Part shown: one piece after another, positions 54,010 to 63,559 of the stretch | Layout: each line of letters starts with the position of its first letter | Numbering within the stretch: the first letter of the stretch is position 1 | Source of the DNA: Alphaproteobacteria bacterium | Lineage (GTDB): Bacteria > Pseudomonadota > Alphaproteobacteria > Reyranellales > Reyranellaceae | Direction: 5' to 3' | DNA: 64,000 bases | Assembly: GCA_017307275.1 (NCBI GenBank) | Contig: JAFKFK010000008.1 | Span: forward strand, 1-64,000 | Position numbers and translations under genes: made by a program | The notes under the pieces: model-generated | Told to the model about the DNA's origin: nothing | Database searches by the model: none | The model's input: the letters and a program-made list of their open reading frames with translations, nothing else

Positions 54010-54360
54010 CTACTCGATCGGGACGAAAATGGAATGGCGCAGCTTACCTGCGACCGCTTTGGAGAAGTGGCCCTTGCCGTGCGTGTCCTCTACCAGGATG
54101 ACCTCGCCCGGCCCAATGATGCGCGTCTCTCCGTCGCTGGCCTGGATCGAGACGCCGGCATCGAGGTTGATGATGTACTGCCGGCGCGGGGCCGGATGCC
54201 ATTCATAATCGTAGGTGCCCGGCGTCTCGCGAAAGATGATGCCCGTCGCAGGAAGGGTAGCCGACGTCTTGCCGCCGCGCCCCTCGTGCTTCCATTCGAT
54301 TTCGATATCGCGGAAGTGCGTCTCGCCATCGGCGTCGACATATAGGTTATGGATGCGCAT
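54010..54360 (-). CDS. Cupin-domain protein
   Basis: A 116-residue single-domain protein with ETPGTYDYEWHPAPRRQYIINLDAGVSIQASDGETRIIGPGEVILVEDTHGKGH, a cupin core with likely metal-binding His and Tyr or Glu residues in both motifs. Length fits a small metal-dependent enzyme or a binding protein. It precedes the aminotransferase. The ATG at 54360 begins the first strand (MRIHNLYVDADGETHFRDIEI). Confidence 0.85.
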   Translation of the reverse strand: MRIHNLYVDADGETHFRDIEIEWKHEGRGGKTSATLPATGIIFRETPGTYDYEWHPAPRRQYIINLDAGVSIQASDGETRIIGPGEVILVEDTHGKGHFSKAVAGKLRHSIFVPIE

Positions 54361-54409
54361 GAATTTTTCTCCGCCTTGCCCTGCCAAGAATCGAGCTTAG
54401 AACGAAAGC

Positions 54410-55072
54410 ATGCTGAGAAAACCTATTGAGGCCGTCCTTTTCGACATGGACGGTCTGCTGATCGACACGGAAGCGGTCTACGTCGAAGCATTGCAGGCCG
54501 CGGCGCAGAGCCTCGACCTCGAAATGCCTCTGGCCTTCTGCCATTCGATGGTCGGCATTCCAGGCAAGGAATGCGACGTGATGATCCAGGACTTCTATGG
54601 TGCGGGCTTTCGCATCGAGGAGTTCCGGCTGCGGTTCTCCGGCCATGCCAAGAGCCTGCTGGAGGCCAACATTCCTGTTAAGGCAGGCGTAGTCGAACTG
54701 CTCGACTTCCTGACCAGCCGCGGCCTGCCCCTGGCCGTTGCGACGTCAGCGGGCCGGGCCACGGCCGAGCGCCATCTCGGTCGCGCCGGCCTGCTCGGCC
54801 ACTTCCATGCCGTCGCGACGCGCGACGATGTCGTACACGCAAAGCCCGCGCCGGATGTCTACCTGGAGGCCGCTCGCCGTCTCGGCATCGCGCCGGAGCG
54901 CTGCGTCGCCTTCGAGGATTCGAACGTCGGCCTGACGGCTGCGCATGCCGCCGGGACCATGCCGATCATGGTGCCCGACATCCTGCCGCCGCTCCCGGAG
55001 GTTCGCGACAAGTGCATCACCGTGCTGGGCAGCCTGCGCGAAGCACGCCGGCTGTTCGAAGCCGCCCTCTAA
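54410..55072 (+). CDS. HAD-family hydrolase (phosphoglycolate/beta-phosphoglucomutase-like)
   Basis: A 220-residue HAD phosphatase. The nucleophile Asp12 and acid Asp14 lie in LFDMDGLLIDTE; motif II is VATSAGR, motif III around HAKPAPDVYL, and motif IV is FEDSNVGLTAAHAAGT. The cap domain is of subclass I type. The substrate is not defined by sequence. It diverges from the cupin gene by 49 bases. Confidence 0.9.
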   Translation: MLRKPIEAVLFDMDGLLIDTEAVYVEALQAAAQSLDLEMPLAFCHSMVGIPGKECDVMIQDFYGAGFRIEEFRLRFSGHAKSLLEANIPVKAGVVELLDFLTSRGLPLAVATSAGRATAERHLGRAGLLGHFHAVATRDDVVHAKPAPDVYLEAARRLGIAPERCVAFEDSNVGLTAAHAAGTMPIMVPDILPPLPEVRDKCITVLGSLREARRLFEAAL

Positions 55073-55130
55073 GAATGAGGTCGTCGCGGCCTCTACGTCA
55101 GCGGCATCATCGTCGCGGCACCCTCGGCGC

Positions 55131-55832
55131 TCAGAAGTTTTCGACCCACGGCCGTACCTCGACCTCCCAGCTCCAGGCGCTGCGATGCTGTTGCAGCACG
55201 GCCCAGTAGGTTTCGGCGATAGCGTCGGGATCGAGCAGGCTGTCCGGCCGGTCAGCCGGTACGGGCCGCTCTGCACTACGGATGCCGCCGTCGATCACGA
55301 AATGGGCGACATGGATGCCCTTCGGGCTGAGCTCGCGCGCCATGGATTGCGCCAGGCCACGCAGCGCGAACTTGCCCATGGCGAAGGTCGCTGAAAGCGC
55401 GAAGCCCTTTACGCCGGCCGTCGCGCCGGACAACAACACCGCGCCGTGCTGTCTGGGCAGCATGCGCTTCACCGCCTGCTGGGAAACGAGGAAAGCGCCG
55501 AAGGCACTGATCTCGATCGCCCGCTTCACGTCGTCCGGCGCCAGGTCGATCAATGGTGCGCGCACACGGTTGCTGGCGTTGTAGACCACGACATCCGGCG
55601 TCCGGCCGGCCGCGTCGAGCGCGCCGAACACGGCGGCAACATCGCCCGGGTCGGCGGCGTTGCAGGTATGGACGGCCGCGCCCGTTTCCTTCGCAAGTGC
55701 GGAAAGCTTGGCCGTCTGGCGGGCCGCCAGGTCGACGGTGAGCCCGTTTTTGGCAAAGAGGTGGGCGAGCGACGCGCTAAGGCCGGGGCCAGTGCCCACG
55801 ATCAGCGCAGAGCGGTATTTCGGCTTGTCCAT
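55131..55832 (-). CDS. SDR-family protein lacking the catalytic tyrosine
   Basis: A 233-residue classical short-chain dehydrogenase fold with cofactor motif IVGTGPGLSASLA (11-23), VYNASNRVRAPL, and SGATAGVKGFALSATFAMGKFALRGLAQSMAREL. The usual YxxxK reads Phe150-x3-Lys154, so the proton-donating tyrosine is gone while Ser135 and the lysine remain. Homologs with this segment appear widespread, so it is probably a functional family with altered chemistry rather than a decayed gene. The ATG at 55832 is well supported; the longer frame covers the divergent dsbA-like gene. Confidence 0.85.
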   Translation of the reverse strand: MDKPKYRSALIVGTGPGLSASLAHLFAKNGLTVDLAARQTAKLSALAKETGAAVHTCNAADPGDVAAVFGALDAAGRTPDVVVYNASNRVRAPLIDLAPDDVKRAIEISAFGAFLVSQQAVKRMLPRQHGAVLLSGATAGVKGFALSATFAMGKFALRGLAQSMARELSPKGIHVAHFVIDGGIRSAERPVPADRPDSLLDPDAIAETYWAVLQQHRSAWSWEVEVRPWVENF

Positions 55833-55913
55833 GGAGGTCTCCGAAGGGTTCGGGTCATTGCTCCCGATTCGACGCGGGTATACGGTTCGATGCAATAGGG
55901 AAGGAAACAGACC

Positions 55914-56585
55914 ATGGATCAGGCCCATCCGATCGGCCGCATCGACGTCATCTCCGACGCGATCTGTCCCTGGTGCTACATCGGCAAGCGCCACCTTGAG
56001 CGCGCGCTCGATATCCTGGCCGAACACCATTGCAAGATCGCCGTCGCCTGGCATCCATTCCAGCTCAATCCCGACATGCCGGCTGAAGGCGCGGATCGGA
56101 TGGCGTATCGCATCGCCAAGTTCGGCGGCCTCGAACGGTCCCGGCAGATCGACCAACGCCTCACCGAGGCGGCCGCGAATGTCGGCCTGGAATTCCACCT
56201 CGACAAGATCACCCGTACGCCCAACACGGTGAACGCCCACCGGCTGATCCGGTTCGCCGGCCAGAAGGGCGTTCAGGACGCAATCGTCGAGGAGTTGTTC
56301 GACGGTTATTTCTGCAAGGGCGCCGATATCGGCGACTCGAAGATCCTGGCCGACATTGGCGCCGAAGGCGGCCTCGATCGCGCCGAGGTGCTGGCCATGC
56401 TGGAAAGCGATGAGGGTCGCAAGGAAGTGCTGGCCGGCGACCAGATGGCGCGCAATGCCGGCATCCAGGGCGTGCCGAGCTTTGCCTTGCAGGGCCATGT
56501 GCTGTTTTCCGGCGCCGTGCCGGCCGAAGAGATGGCCAACAGCTTCCGCCGGGCCTGGGACATCCTGAAGAACCGCGCGGCCTAA
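55914..56585 (+). CDS. DsbA-family oxidoreductase (FrnE-like, cytoplasmic)
   Basis: A 223-residue thioredoxin-fold protein with Cys18-Pro-Trp-Cys21 in SDAICPWCYIGKRHLE, an inserted helical domain, and the family end GIQGVPSFALQGHVLFSGAVPAEEMANSFRRAW. No signal peptide is seen. FrnE-like proteins act as disulfide isomerases or glutathione-linked enzymes. Its stop overlaps the end of the AsmA-family gene by four bases, tail to tail. Confidence 0.9.
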   Translation: MDQAHPIGRIDVISDAICPWCYIGKRHLERALDILAEHHCKIAVAWHPFQLNPDMPAEGADRMAYRIAKFGGLERSRQIDQRLTEAAANVGLEFHLDKITRTPNTVNAHRLIRFAGQKGVQDAIVEELFDGYFCKGADIGDSKILADIGAEGGLDRAEVLAMLESDEGRKEVLAGDQMARNAGIQGVPSFALQGHVLFSGAVPAEEMANSFRRAWDILKNRAA

Positions 56586-59500
56586 CGGCCGCCCACGTTC
56601 ATCGTCGGCGAGGAAACCGGCCCCTTCACGGTCATCACATAGTCGATCGATCCGCGCGATCCCGTATCCAGAGAGATCGTGGTCTCGGTCGTGGCCGCCG
56701 TCAGACTGGTGCGGCTGTTGATCATCGCCACCGCATTCTGCCCCTGCACTGTATGATTCTGCAGGGAGAGCACACCGTTGGAAATGTCGAGGTCGCCCGC
56801 AACGCTGCTCTGGACGTTGATGAAGCCCGAAAGGACGGCCGAGCCGAATCCCATTTCGGTACTGAAGATGCTGCCGATGCCGGTTGCGAAGGACGCAAGT
56901 CCCAGGGAGCCCGCGGCGACCGACGGATAGAGATACCCGCTCACCTTGCCGCGCCCCGTCAGCGAATCCCGGATCTGCTCGGGTGAGACGCCCTGGCTGT
57001 GCACTTCGATCTGCATGACGTTGATCTTGCCGTCGACCGCCACCATCAGATGATCATTGCCGAAGGTGCTGGTGCTCGCGGCGCCACGCAGCAGCTCGCC
57101 GAGATAGATGCCCTGTAGCGAGCCGGTGAGGTCGATCGACATCGACGCTTTCGAGGCATCGACAGTGCCGACGAAGTCGACGGCGCCGCCGTAGAACTGG
57201 CCCGTGAGCTTGGAAATCTTGAAAACGCCGTTGCGCAGGCTCGCGGTCATGTCGCCGTAGAGGACCTTGAGCGAAGAGAGTTCGAGGGCGCTGGTCTCGA
57301 GGTTGAGCGTGGCGTCGAAGGCGCGCAACGCCGAGAGATCGATTGCCTTGCCGGTTGCCACGCGCGCCGGCGCGGCGCGTACCGGGGCCGGTGCGGCTTC
57401 GCCGCCGCTGTTGGCAGGAGCGGCCGGCGGTGGAGGCGCGCCGCCGTCCGCGACACCCAGCCAGCTGTCGAAATCCAGTGTTCCCGGAATACGGAGATTC
57501 GCCATGATGTTCGGCCGCCCCGCCAAACCGGCCTCGATGCGCCCGATCATCGGCGTGCGCATCGCTGTCAGATTGCCTTCGAACGAGATGTTCTTCTCGT
57601 TGCCCTTGAAGGCACCGGCCGCTTCAAGTCCACCGATCCCCGACTGAGCGCGGCCCGTGGCGACCGACACCAACTGGCTGGCATCCCGCGCCTGCAGGCC
57701 GAAGCTCGGGAAATCGAAGGCGAAATTGTCGCCCAGCACCAGCGAACCTGTGGCGCGGGCCGTGGTGCCCGCCATCGTCACCGTCGCGTTGCGCACGGCC
57801 ATCGCGCCCATCGTTCCCACTACGCCACCGCTCGCCGTCGCCGCGCCGATCTTGCCGTTGATGAACTTCGGCAGGCCGGCATAGACCAGCAGCTTGTCTG
57901 TATCGGGCATGCTTATCGTGAAGGTGAGGTCGAAACGCGGCTCCGTACCGAAATCCGCGACCTGCCCCTTGAGATCGAGCTTGGCGCCCAGCAGGTCCGC
58001 AACCTTGAGACCATTCAGCTTCAGGAGGTTGCCCTGAAGGCTCACATCGGCATCGACGCCATTCAGGGTCTCGCCGCGATAGACGAGCTTCGCCACCTTG
58101 GCCTTCATCCCGAGAACGGGCGCGGTCTTGTCGGGTACGGCCGGCACGGCGGGAGCCACCGTCGCCGGCACGACGGGCACTGCCACCGGCGACAACGTGG
58201 TCGCAGCGGCCTTCGGTATGTAGGCGTCGAGATCGAAGCGGTCGAGCTGTACCGTGGACACGACATTGAGGGGCAAGCCAAAGGTAATACTGCCGCTGCC
58301 CGTCGCGCGCTGACCATCGAGGTCGAGCACCAGTTCGTCGACCTTCACGGCATTGGACGTCGACGCGATCTTGCCGCTGAAGCCGAGCGTCTGGAGCTTG
58401 CCGGCGGGAACCCCCGACATGTCGATGCCGAGCCAGGCAAGAGTGTCGCGCGGCTTCGCGCTCGCCAGCCTGATGGTGCCGGCAGACTGCACCGCGCCCG
58501 CCGCGGGCTTCGCTGCAGGAGTGCCAGGCTTGGCCGGTGTGGCTGCCGCATTGGCCTGCAGGACGGCCTCGCCCGGCAGGACAACGCTGAGCCGCGGGAT
58601 CTCGATGACGCCCTTGCTGATGGCGATGGCCATATCGAGGTCGCGCACGGCCGCCTTGCGGTAGATGACCTCCTTCGCCTCCAGCGCCACGGAGACGGTG
58701 ACTTGTGGTGGGAACGGCGACAACGACGTCGCAGGTGGTGACGGCGGCGCAGGTGGCGATGTCGGTGGTTGAACTTGCGGCGGCGACGCTGCCGGTTTGG
58801 ACATCACCTCCAACCAGCGATCGACATCGACCTTCGGCATCGACAGGCGGCCCTCAATCGACGGTGCCGCGCCGCCCGTAAGGGACAGGCTGCCGGAAGC
58901 GGTATCGCCGCCCATCGACATCTTGAAGTCGGCGAGGGCGAGACGATCCGCCTTGAGTTCGATGCCTCCGTCGAATGCAAACTGCCCCACCAACGACGCG
59001 GCGATGGCCGGCGGTGCCTGTCCTATCGCGCGCGACACCGAGGTAACGAAGTCGGTCAATCCGCCGGTCGCCACCGACAGCTTGCCGTTCACCTCGGCAT
59101 CGGCAGCAATACGACTGATGCGGCCATCGAAATCCAGAGTGCCGCTCTCGACCTTGAGCTTCAGCGCGGCGAGATGGCCTTTGTCGGTCGGACCACCCAC
59201 GATCGCGTCGAGACTGAGCGGTACGCCGTTCACGGTTGCCGTGCCGATCAGGGTGAATGGCCCTTCAAGCGAACCGGCCGACGCGGTGATGTCGACCTCT
59301 TGCGCGGTCAGCGTGGTGCCGGTCGTCGGGGCGGCATAGGTCAGCGTGCCCTGCACGATGCGCAAGCGGCCCACCGCGAGATGAAACCCGGCACTGGGTG
59401 CGCCCTCGGACTGGACGGCGCCAGCGCCCGGTTCGAATTCCCAGTTGGGGCGGCCCTTGGCATCGGCTTCCAGGATGATGGCCGGCTTGTAGAGCGTGAG

Positions 59501-59830
59501 GCGGCCGATCTCGAACTGGCCGCGCAGCAATGGCCACCATGCCGGCGACGCGCCGATCCACTCCACGTCGACCATTTGCGCGCCTTTGGTGCCCAGCGCG
59601 TTGGCGAAGCGGACCTTGCGCGCACTGACGCGCGGCTGCGGAAACATCGAGAGCTTGAGGGGCCCTTCGATCACCAGCTCGCGGCCGGTCGCCTCCTTGA
59701 CCGCCTGGACGATAGCCGGCCGGTAGGCATCGACATCCACCACATACGGTGCGGCCACGCCCGCAAGGGCCGGCACGCCGACCACTGCAGCGATCGCCAG
59801 TACGATCCAAGTCCGCACTTTTCTGGCCAT
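56582..59830 (-). CDS. AsmA-family protein, large inner-membrane-anchored periplasmic protein
   Basis: A 1082-residue protein with one N-terminal helix (residues about 6-27, WIVLAIAAVVGVPALAGVAAPYVV) and a long periplasmic part. The AsmA N-terminal domain is shown by VDAYRPAIVQAVKEATGRELVIEGPLKLSMFPQPRVSARKVRFAN; the AsmA_2-type C-terminal region includes SLTGRGKVSGYLYPSVAAGSLG and a final NVGGR. Two Pro/Ala-rich linkers (about 370-395 and 590-610) divide the repeats. AsmA-like proteins bridge the periplasm and are linked to phospholipid transport. It follows the permease gene by 63 bases. Confidence 0.9.
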   Translation of the reverse strand: MARKVRTWIVLAIAAVVGVPALAGVAAPYVVDVDAYRPAIVQAVKEATGRELVIEGPLKLSMFPQPRVSARKVRFANALGTKGAQMVDVEWIGASPAWWPLLRGQFEIGRLTLYKPAIILEADAKGRPNWEFEPGAGAVQSEGAPSAGFHLAVGRLRIVQGTLTYAAPTTGTTLTAQEVDITASAGSLEGPFTLIGTATVNGVPLSLDAIVGGPTDKGHLAALKLKVESGTLDFDGRISRIAADAEVNGKLSVATGGLTDFVTSVSRAIGQAPPAIAASLVGQFAFDGGIELKADRLALADFKMSMGGDTASGSLSLTGGAAPSIEGRLSMPKVDVDRWLEVMSKPAASPPQVQPPTSPPAPPSPPATSLSPFPPQVTVSVALEAKEVIYRKAAVRDLDMAIAISKGVIEIPRLSVVLPGEAVLQANAAATPAKPGTPAAKPAAGAVQSAGTIRLASAKPRDTLAWLGIDMSGVPAGKLQTLGFSGKIASTSNAVKVDELVLDLDGQRATGSGSITFGLPLNVVSTVQLDRFDLDAYIPKAAATTLSPVAVPVVPATVAPAVPAVPDKTAPVLGMKAKVAKLVYRGETLNGVDADVSLQGNLLKLNGLKVADLLGAKLDLKGQVADFGTEPRFDLTFTISMPDTDKLLVYAGLPKFINGKIGAATASGGVVGTMGAMAVRNATVTMAGTTARATGSLVLGDNFAFDFPSFGLQARDASQLVSVATGRAQSGIGGLEAAGAFKGNEKNISFEGNLTAMRTPMIGRIEAGLAGRPNIMANLRIPGTLDFDSWLGVADGGAPPPPAAPANSGGEAAPAPVRAAPARVATGKAIDLSALRAFDATLNLETSALELSSLKVLYGDMTASLRNGVFKISKLTGQFYGGAVDFVGTVDASKASMSIDLTGSLQGIYLGELLRGAASTSTFGNDHLMVAVDGKINVMQIEVHSQGVSPEQIRDSLTGRGKVSGYLYPSVAAGSLGLASFATGIGSIFSTEMGFGSAVLSGFINVQSSVAGDLDISNGVLSLQNHTVQGQNAVAMINSRTSLTAATTETTISLDTGSRGSIDYVMTVKGPVSSPTMNVGGR

Positions 59831-59893
59831 TGCCCCGTCAAAAACGCTTCCAGGGGCTTCAGGATGCCCCGAAGCGCAATCTTTGGCACGCAA

Positions 59894-61549
59894 TCAAGTC
59901 GAAAGTTCGTAGCGACGCACCAACCGATAGAGCATTGCTATCGGCAGCAAAGTGACAATGATCAGGGTCGAGGCCGCGGCCGTGGCAATGCCGCCCCCAC
60001 CCCCTTCGAGAGCCTGGAACATCACCACCGTTAGCGTCCTCCACTGGCCGCTGTACAGCACCACGGTCGCGCTGAGCTCCGAGGCGATCGTCACCCAGGT
60101 CAACACGAAGCCGCTCAGGATGCCGCCCAGCATCAATGGCACCAGAATGCGGCCGAAAGTTTGCAACGGCGAACGGCCGAGGCTGATGGACGCCTCCTCC
60201 AGCGAAGGATCGATCTGATGCAGGATCGCGCTCGAGGAACGCACCGCGAACGGCACCTTTCGCACCGTATAGACCAGCACCATGATGAATGGTCCGCCGG
60301 TCAGGATCAGCCAGCCGCTGTTGAACGACACGACGAAGCCGATGGCGAGCACTGTGCCTGCCACCGCAAACGGCAGGGTGGCGATCACGTCGAGCAGCGA
60401 GGCCATGGCCGACCGCATGCGGGTCACGACGTAGGCAATAGGAACGCCGACCAGGGTAACGCCGAGTGCCGCCAGCGTGGCGAACATCAGCGTGTTGAGG
60501 AGCGGCCGGGTCGACCGCTCGAACAGGGCGGTGAAGTTGGCCAGACTGAAGTTGGGATGGAGCACCGGGCCGCGGAACTCCATGAACGACAGCACGACGA
60601 TGGCGAAGAACGGTACCAACGCCAGCAGCACCACTGCCCAGCAGTAGGTCGTGGCCAGGAGGCGCAAGCCCAGACCGACGCGCAGGATCGGCGGCGCGGA
60701 GCGTGCGCCGGTCGCGAAGCGCCGGCTGGACAGGAAACGGCGCTGGATCAGCAGCACCAGCGACGTCATGGCAATCAGCAGCACGCCCAGCACGCCAGCC
60801 GACGACGGATTGGGCGCCGTCTCGCCGACGAACAGTTTGAACGCCTCGACGGCGAAGATCGGCATGTCCTCGGCCAGCACGAAGGGCACACCGAAATTTT
60901 CCAGGGTCTCGATGAAGACCAGCAGGCCGCCCGCCAGGATCGCCGGGATCACGATGGGCAAAGTCACGGTCCATAGGGTGCGGCGCGGCGAGGAACCGAG
61001 ACTTTGCGCGGCTTCCTCGACGGAAACGTCGACCGCCTTGAAGGCCGCCATCGTCGGCAGCAGAACATAGGGATAGAGGGTCAGCGTATAGACCAGAATA
61101 ATGCCGCCGGCGCCGTAGATCGAACCGAAGCCGATGCCCCAGGATTGCAGCCACTGCGTCACGATGCCGGCGCGTCCCAGCAGCAGCACGATCGCGTAGG
61201 CGCTGACGAAGGACGGCAGCACCAGCGGCATGGCGGCGAGTGCGATGATCGCGGCCTTGCCGGGCACCGGCAGACGGGCCAGCGCAAAGGCGAACGGCAC
61301 AGAGATAAGAATCGTGGTGAACGTGGCCGCAACACCGATCGCCAGCGTGTTGACGACGGCGCCTCGATAGAACGGACGGCCGAGGATCTTTACGTAATTG
61401 GCGAAGGTGAACTTCTCGCCCTCGCCGTCGAGCACGCTGGCGCTGAAGACATTGAACAGCGGATAGAGCAGGAACAGGCCCAGGAACAGAAAGCCCAACG
61501 CGGCAATGGCGAGCGGCAGCCGCTGCTGGTGCGGGATCGCGAGCCTCAT
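59894..61549 (-). CDS. Fe(III)/phosphonate-type ABC transporter permease (FbpB-like, double)
   Basis: A 551-residue inner-membrane protein with about 12 helices in two permease halves. The docking loops are VDVSVEEAAQSLGSSPRRTLWTVTLPIVIPAILAG (first half) and IDPSLEEASISLGRSPLQTFGRILVPLMLGGILSG (second half). This is the FbpB/AfuB/PhnU architecture used for ferric iron, 2-aminoethylphosphonate or thiamine. It follows the ATPase by 10 bases. Confidence 0.92.
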   Translation of the reverse strand: MRLAIPHQQRLPLAIAALGFLFLGLFLLYPLFNVFSASVLDGEGEKFTFANYVKILGRPFYRGAVVNTLAIGVAATFTTILISVPFAFALARLPVPGKAAIIALAAMPLVLPSFVSAYAIVLLLGRAGIVTQWLQSWGIGFGSIYGAGGIILVYTLTLYPYVLLPTMAAFKAVDVSVEEAAQSLGSSPRRTLWTVTLPIVIPAILAGGLLVFIETLENFGVPFVLAEDMPIFAVEAFKLFVGETAPNPSSAGVLGVLLIAMTSLVLLIQRRFLSSRRFATGARSAPPILRVGLGLRLLATTYCWAVVLLALVPFFAIVVLSFMEFRGPVLHPNFSLANFTALFERSTRPLLNTLMFATLAALGVTLVGVPIAYVVTRMRSAMASLLDVIATLPFAVAGTVLAIGFVVSFNSGWLILTGGPFIMVLVYTVRKVPFAVRSSSAILHQIDPSLEEASISLGRSPLQTFGRILVPLMLGGILSGFVLTWVTIASELSATVVLYSGQWRTLTVVMFQALEGGGGGIATAAASTLIIVTLLPIAMLYRLVRRYELST

Positions 61550-61559
61550 GGAGAAGGGC

Positions 61560-62552
61560 TCACGGCAGCACGGTGATCCGCGCGGGATCGTAAGCCAGGG
61601 TCACGGGCGCGCCGGGCGCCAGGGCGCGATGCGGCTCGTCGAGGGTTGCGACCTTGAGCAGCGAGCCGTCACCCAGGCGAACATCGAACCGCGTGATCGG
61701 CCCCAGCACCTCGACATGAGCCACAGAACCGCCAAGCCGCGGCCAGCCGGCCGGCGCATCGGCGTCGAGGCGCAGCGCCTCGGGCCGCAGCGAAACCATG
61801 CCCGCACCCTCCCGGCCGAGCGCCTGGGCCTCGATCAGGTTCGTCGTGCCCATGAACTCGGCGGAAAAGCGCGAGGTGGGATTGCGATAGATCTCGGCCG
61901 GTGCGCCGACCTGCTCCAGCCGACCGCTCTGCATGAGCGCAATCCGGTCGGAAACCGACATCGCCTCTTCCTGGTCGTGAGTCACGTAGATCGCCGTGAT
62001 GCCGAGCGATTTCTGCAGCTCGCGAATCTCTCCACGCATGCTGACCCTGAGCCGGGCGTCGAGATTGCTGAGCGGTTCGTCGAACAGCAGCACCTGCGGA
62101 CGGATGACCAGCGCGCGGGCAATGGCGACGCGCTGGAGCTGGCCGCCCGAAAGCTGATGCGGCCAGCGCTCGCCGTAACCGGCGAGCTGCACCAAAGCGA
62201 GGGCCTCGTCGACGCGACGCGCCACGTCAGCCGCGGCGACGCGACGGGCTTTCAGGCCATAGGCGACATTGCCTGCCACGGTCAGGTTGGGGAACACCGC
62301 ATAGTTCTGGAACACCATGCCGATGTCTCGCGTATGCGCCGGCAGCTGGTCGATGCGCTTGGCGCCAAACCGGATCTCGCCGGCATCGAGTTCGCAGAAG
62401 CCCGCGATCATGCGCAGCAGGGTGGTCTTGCCGCAGCCAGACGGTCCCAGCAGCGTGAAGAACTCGCCGTCGCCGACGGTGAGGTTCACCCCATCGACGG
62501 CGCGGACCGTACCGAACGAGCGGGCGGCGCCCGCGATAACAATGCCGGTCAC
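61560..62552 (-). CDS. Fe(III)/phosphonate-type ABC transporter ATPase (FbpC/PotA-like)
   Basis: A 330-residue ATPase with Walker A GPSGCGKTT (36-44), FQNYAVFPNLTVAGNVAYGL, signature LSGGQLQRVAIARAL, LLFDEPLSNLDARLR, and a C-terminal TOBE-like domain (about 250-330: MVSLRPEALRLDA, then VTLAYDPARITVLP). The GTG at 62552 lies two bases after the binding-protein stop; the long frame to 63317 covers the binding-protein gene in another phase. Confidence 0.92.
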   Translation of the reverse strand: MTGIVIAGAARSFGTVRAVDGVNLTVGDGEFFTLLGPSGCGKTTLLRMIAGFCELDAGEIRFGAKRIDQLPAHTRDIGMVFQNYAVFPNLTVAGNVAYGLKARRVAAADVARRVDEALALVQLAGYGERWPHQLSGGQLQRVAIARALVIRPQVLLFDEPLSNLDARLRVSMRGEIRELQKSLGITAIYVTHDQEEAMSVSDRIALMQSGRLEQVGAPAEIYRNPTSRFSAEFMGTTNLIEAQALGREGAGMVSLRPEALRLDADAPAGWPRLGGSVAHVEVLGPITRFDVRLGDGSLLKVATLDEPHRALAPGAPVTLAYDPARITVLP

Positions 62553-62554
62553 GC

Positions 62555-63559
62555 TCAGCGCGACTCCTGGATCAGGTCCTTGATGCGCTCCAGGGTTTCC
62601 TTGCGCTTGTCGGTCCAGGCGTCCTCTTTGTAGTCGAGCATCTTGACCTGCTGGAGCGGCGGCAGGCCGCCGGGCAGGCTCGACAGGTCGAGATCGGTGC
62701 GCGTCGGCCGGCGGAAGGTCGCCTTCAGGATCATTTCGCGCACGTCCTTGCGATTGACGAAGTCGACGAACGCCTTGGCCTCTTCGGGATCGGGGCCGTT
62801 CTTGATGATGGCAACCCCTTCCATCGAGGCGATGGTGCCGTCGTTGGGGTAGATCGCCTTCACCGGCGCTCCGCCCGACGCCCACATCGGGCCGGCATAT
62901 TCGAGCGAGATGCCCAGCGGATACTCGCCGTTGCCGACGCCCTGGAAGACCAGCGACGAGCGGTTCAGCACCTTGAGGTTCTTGAAGAGCACCCCGACCT
63001 TCTTCCAGCCCGCATCGCCGCCGCCCCACAGATCGACCAGCATGGTGACCGTCGCATAGGCCGAACCCGAATTGGCCGGATCGGTAAAGGCGATCTTGCC
63101 CTTCCATTTCGGATCGAGCAGGTCGTTCCAGCCCTTGGGGCCCTGATCGGCCGGCAGGATCTTGGTGTTCTGCAGAATGACCAGCAGATGAAGGTTGTTG
63201 CCGATCCAGAGGTCGGTCGGATCGCGATATTCGACCGGGATGGCATCCTTGTTCTTGGAAACGTAAGGCGCGAACAGGGCTTTGTTGGTTTGCAGCAGCG
63301 AACGGCTGACGCCCCAAACGATGTCACCCAGCGGACGGTCCTTTTCCGCCTGCAGGCGGCGGATCACCACGCCCGATCCGGCGACGACCGGTTCGACGGC
63401 AATGCCGGTTTCCTTGGTGAAGGCGCCGAAGACGAGATCGTTCAGCGTGCTTTCGTTCGATGTGTAGACCACGACCTTCTTCTGCGCCGCAGCAACGCCG
63501 GGCAGCAGAACCGTCAAGATCAATCCAAGTATTGCCAGTGCACGTGCCGCAGCTGTCAT
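62555..63559 (-). CDS. Fe(III)/phosphonate-type ABC transporter binding protein (AfuA/COG1840-like)
   Basis: A 334-residue periplasmic protein with a Sec signal (1-25, ending VAAAQ), then KVVVYTSNESTLNDLVFGAFTKETGIAVEPV, GDIVWGVSRSLLQ, DPKWKGKIAFTDPANSGSAYATVTMLVDLWG and LGISLEYAG. The paired tyrosines that hold iron in FbpA-like proteins are not evident (the matching stretch reads EYPLG, and a single EYAG follows), so ferric iron is uncertain and a phosphonate or similar anion is possible. It is the first gene of the operon. Confidence 0.88.
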   Translation of the reverse strand: MTAAARALAILGLILTVLLPGVAAAQKKVVVYTSNESTLNDLVFGAFTKETGIAVEPVVAGSGVVIRRLQAEKDRPLGDIVWGVSRSLLQTNKALFAPYVSKNKDAIPVEYRDPTDLWIGNNLHLLVILQNTKILPADQGPKGWNDLLDPKWKGKIAFTDPANSGSAYATVTMLVDLWGGGDAGWKKVGVLFKNLKVLNRSSLVFQGVGNGEYPLGISLEYAGPMWASGGAPVKAIYPNDGTIASMEGVAIIKNGPDPEEAKAFVDFVNRKDVREMILKATFRRPTRTDLDLSSLPGGLPPLQQVKMLDYKEDAWTDKRKETLERIKDLIQESR

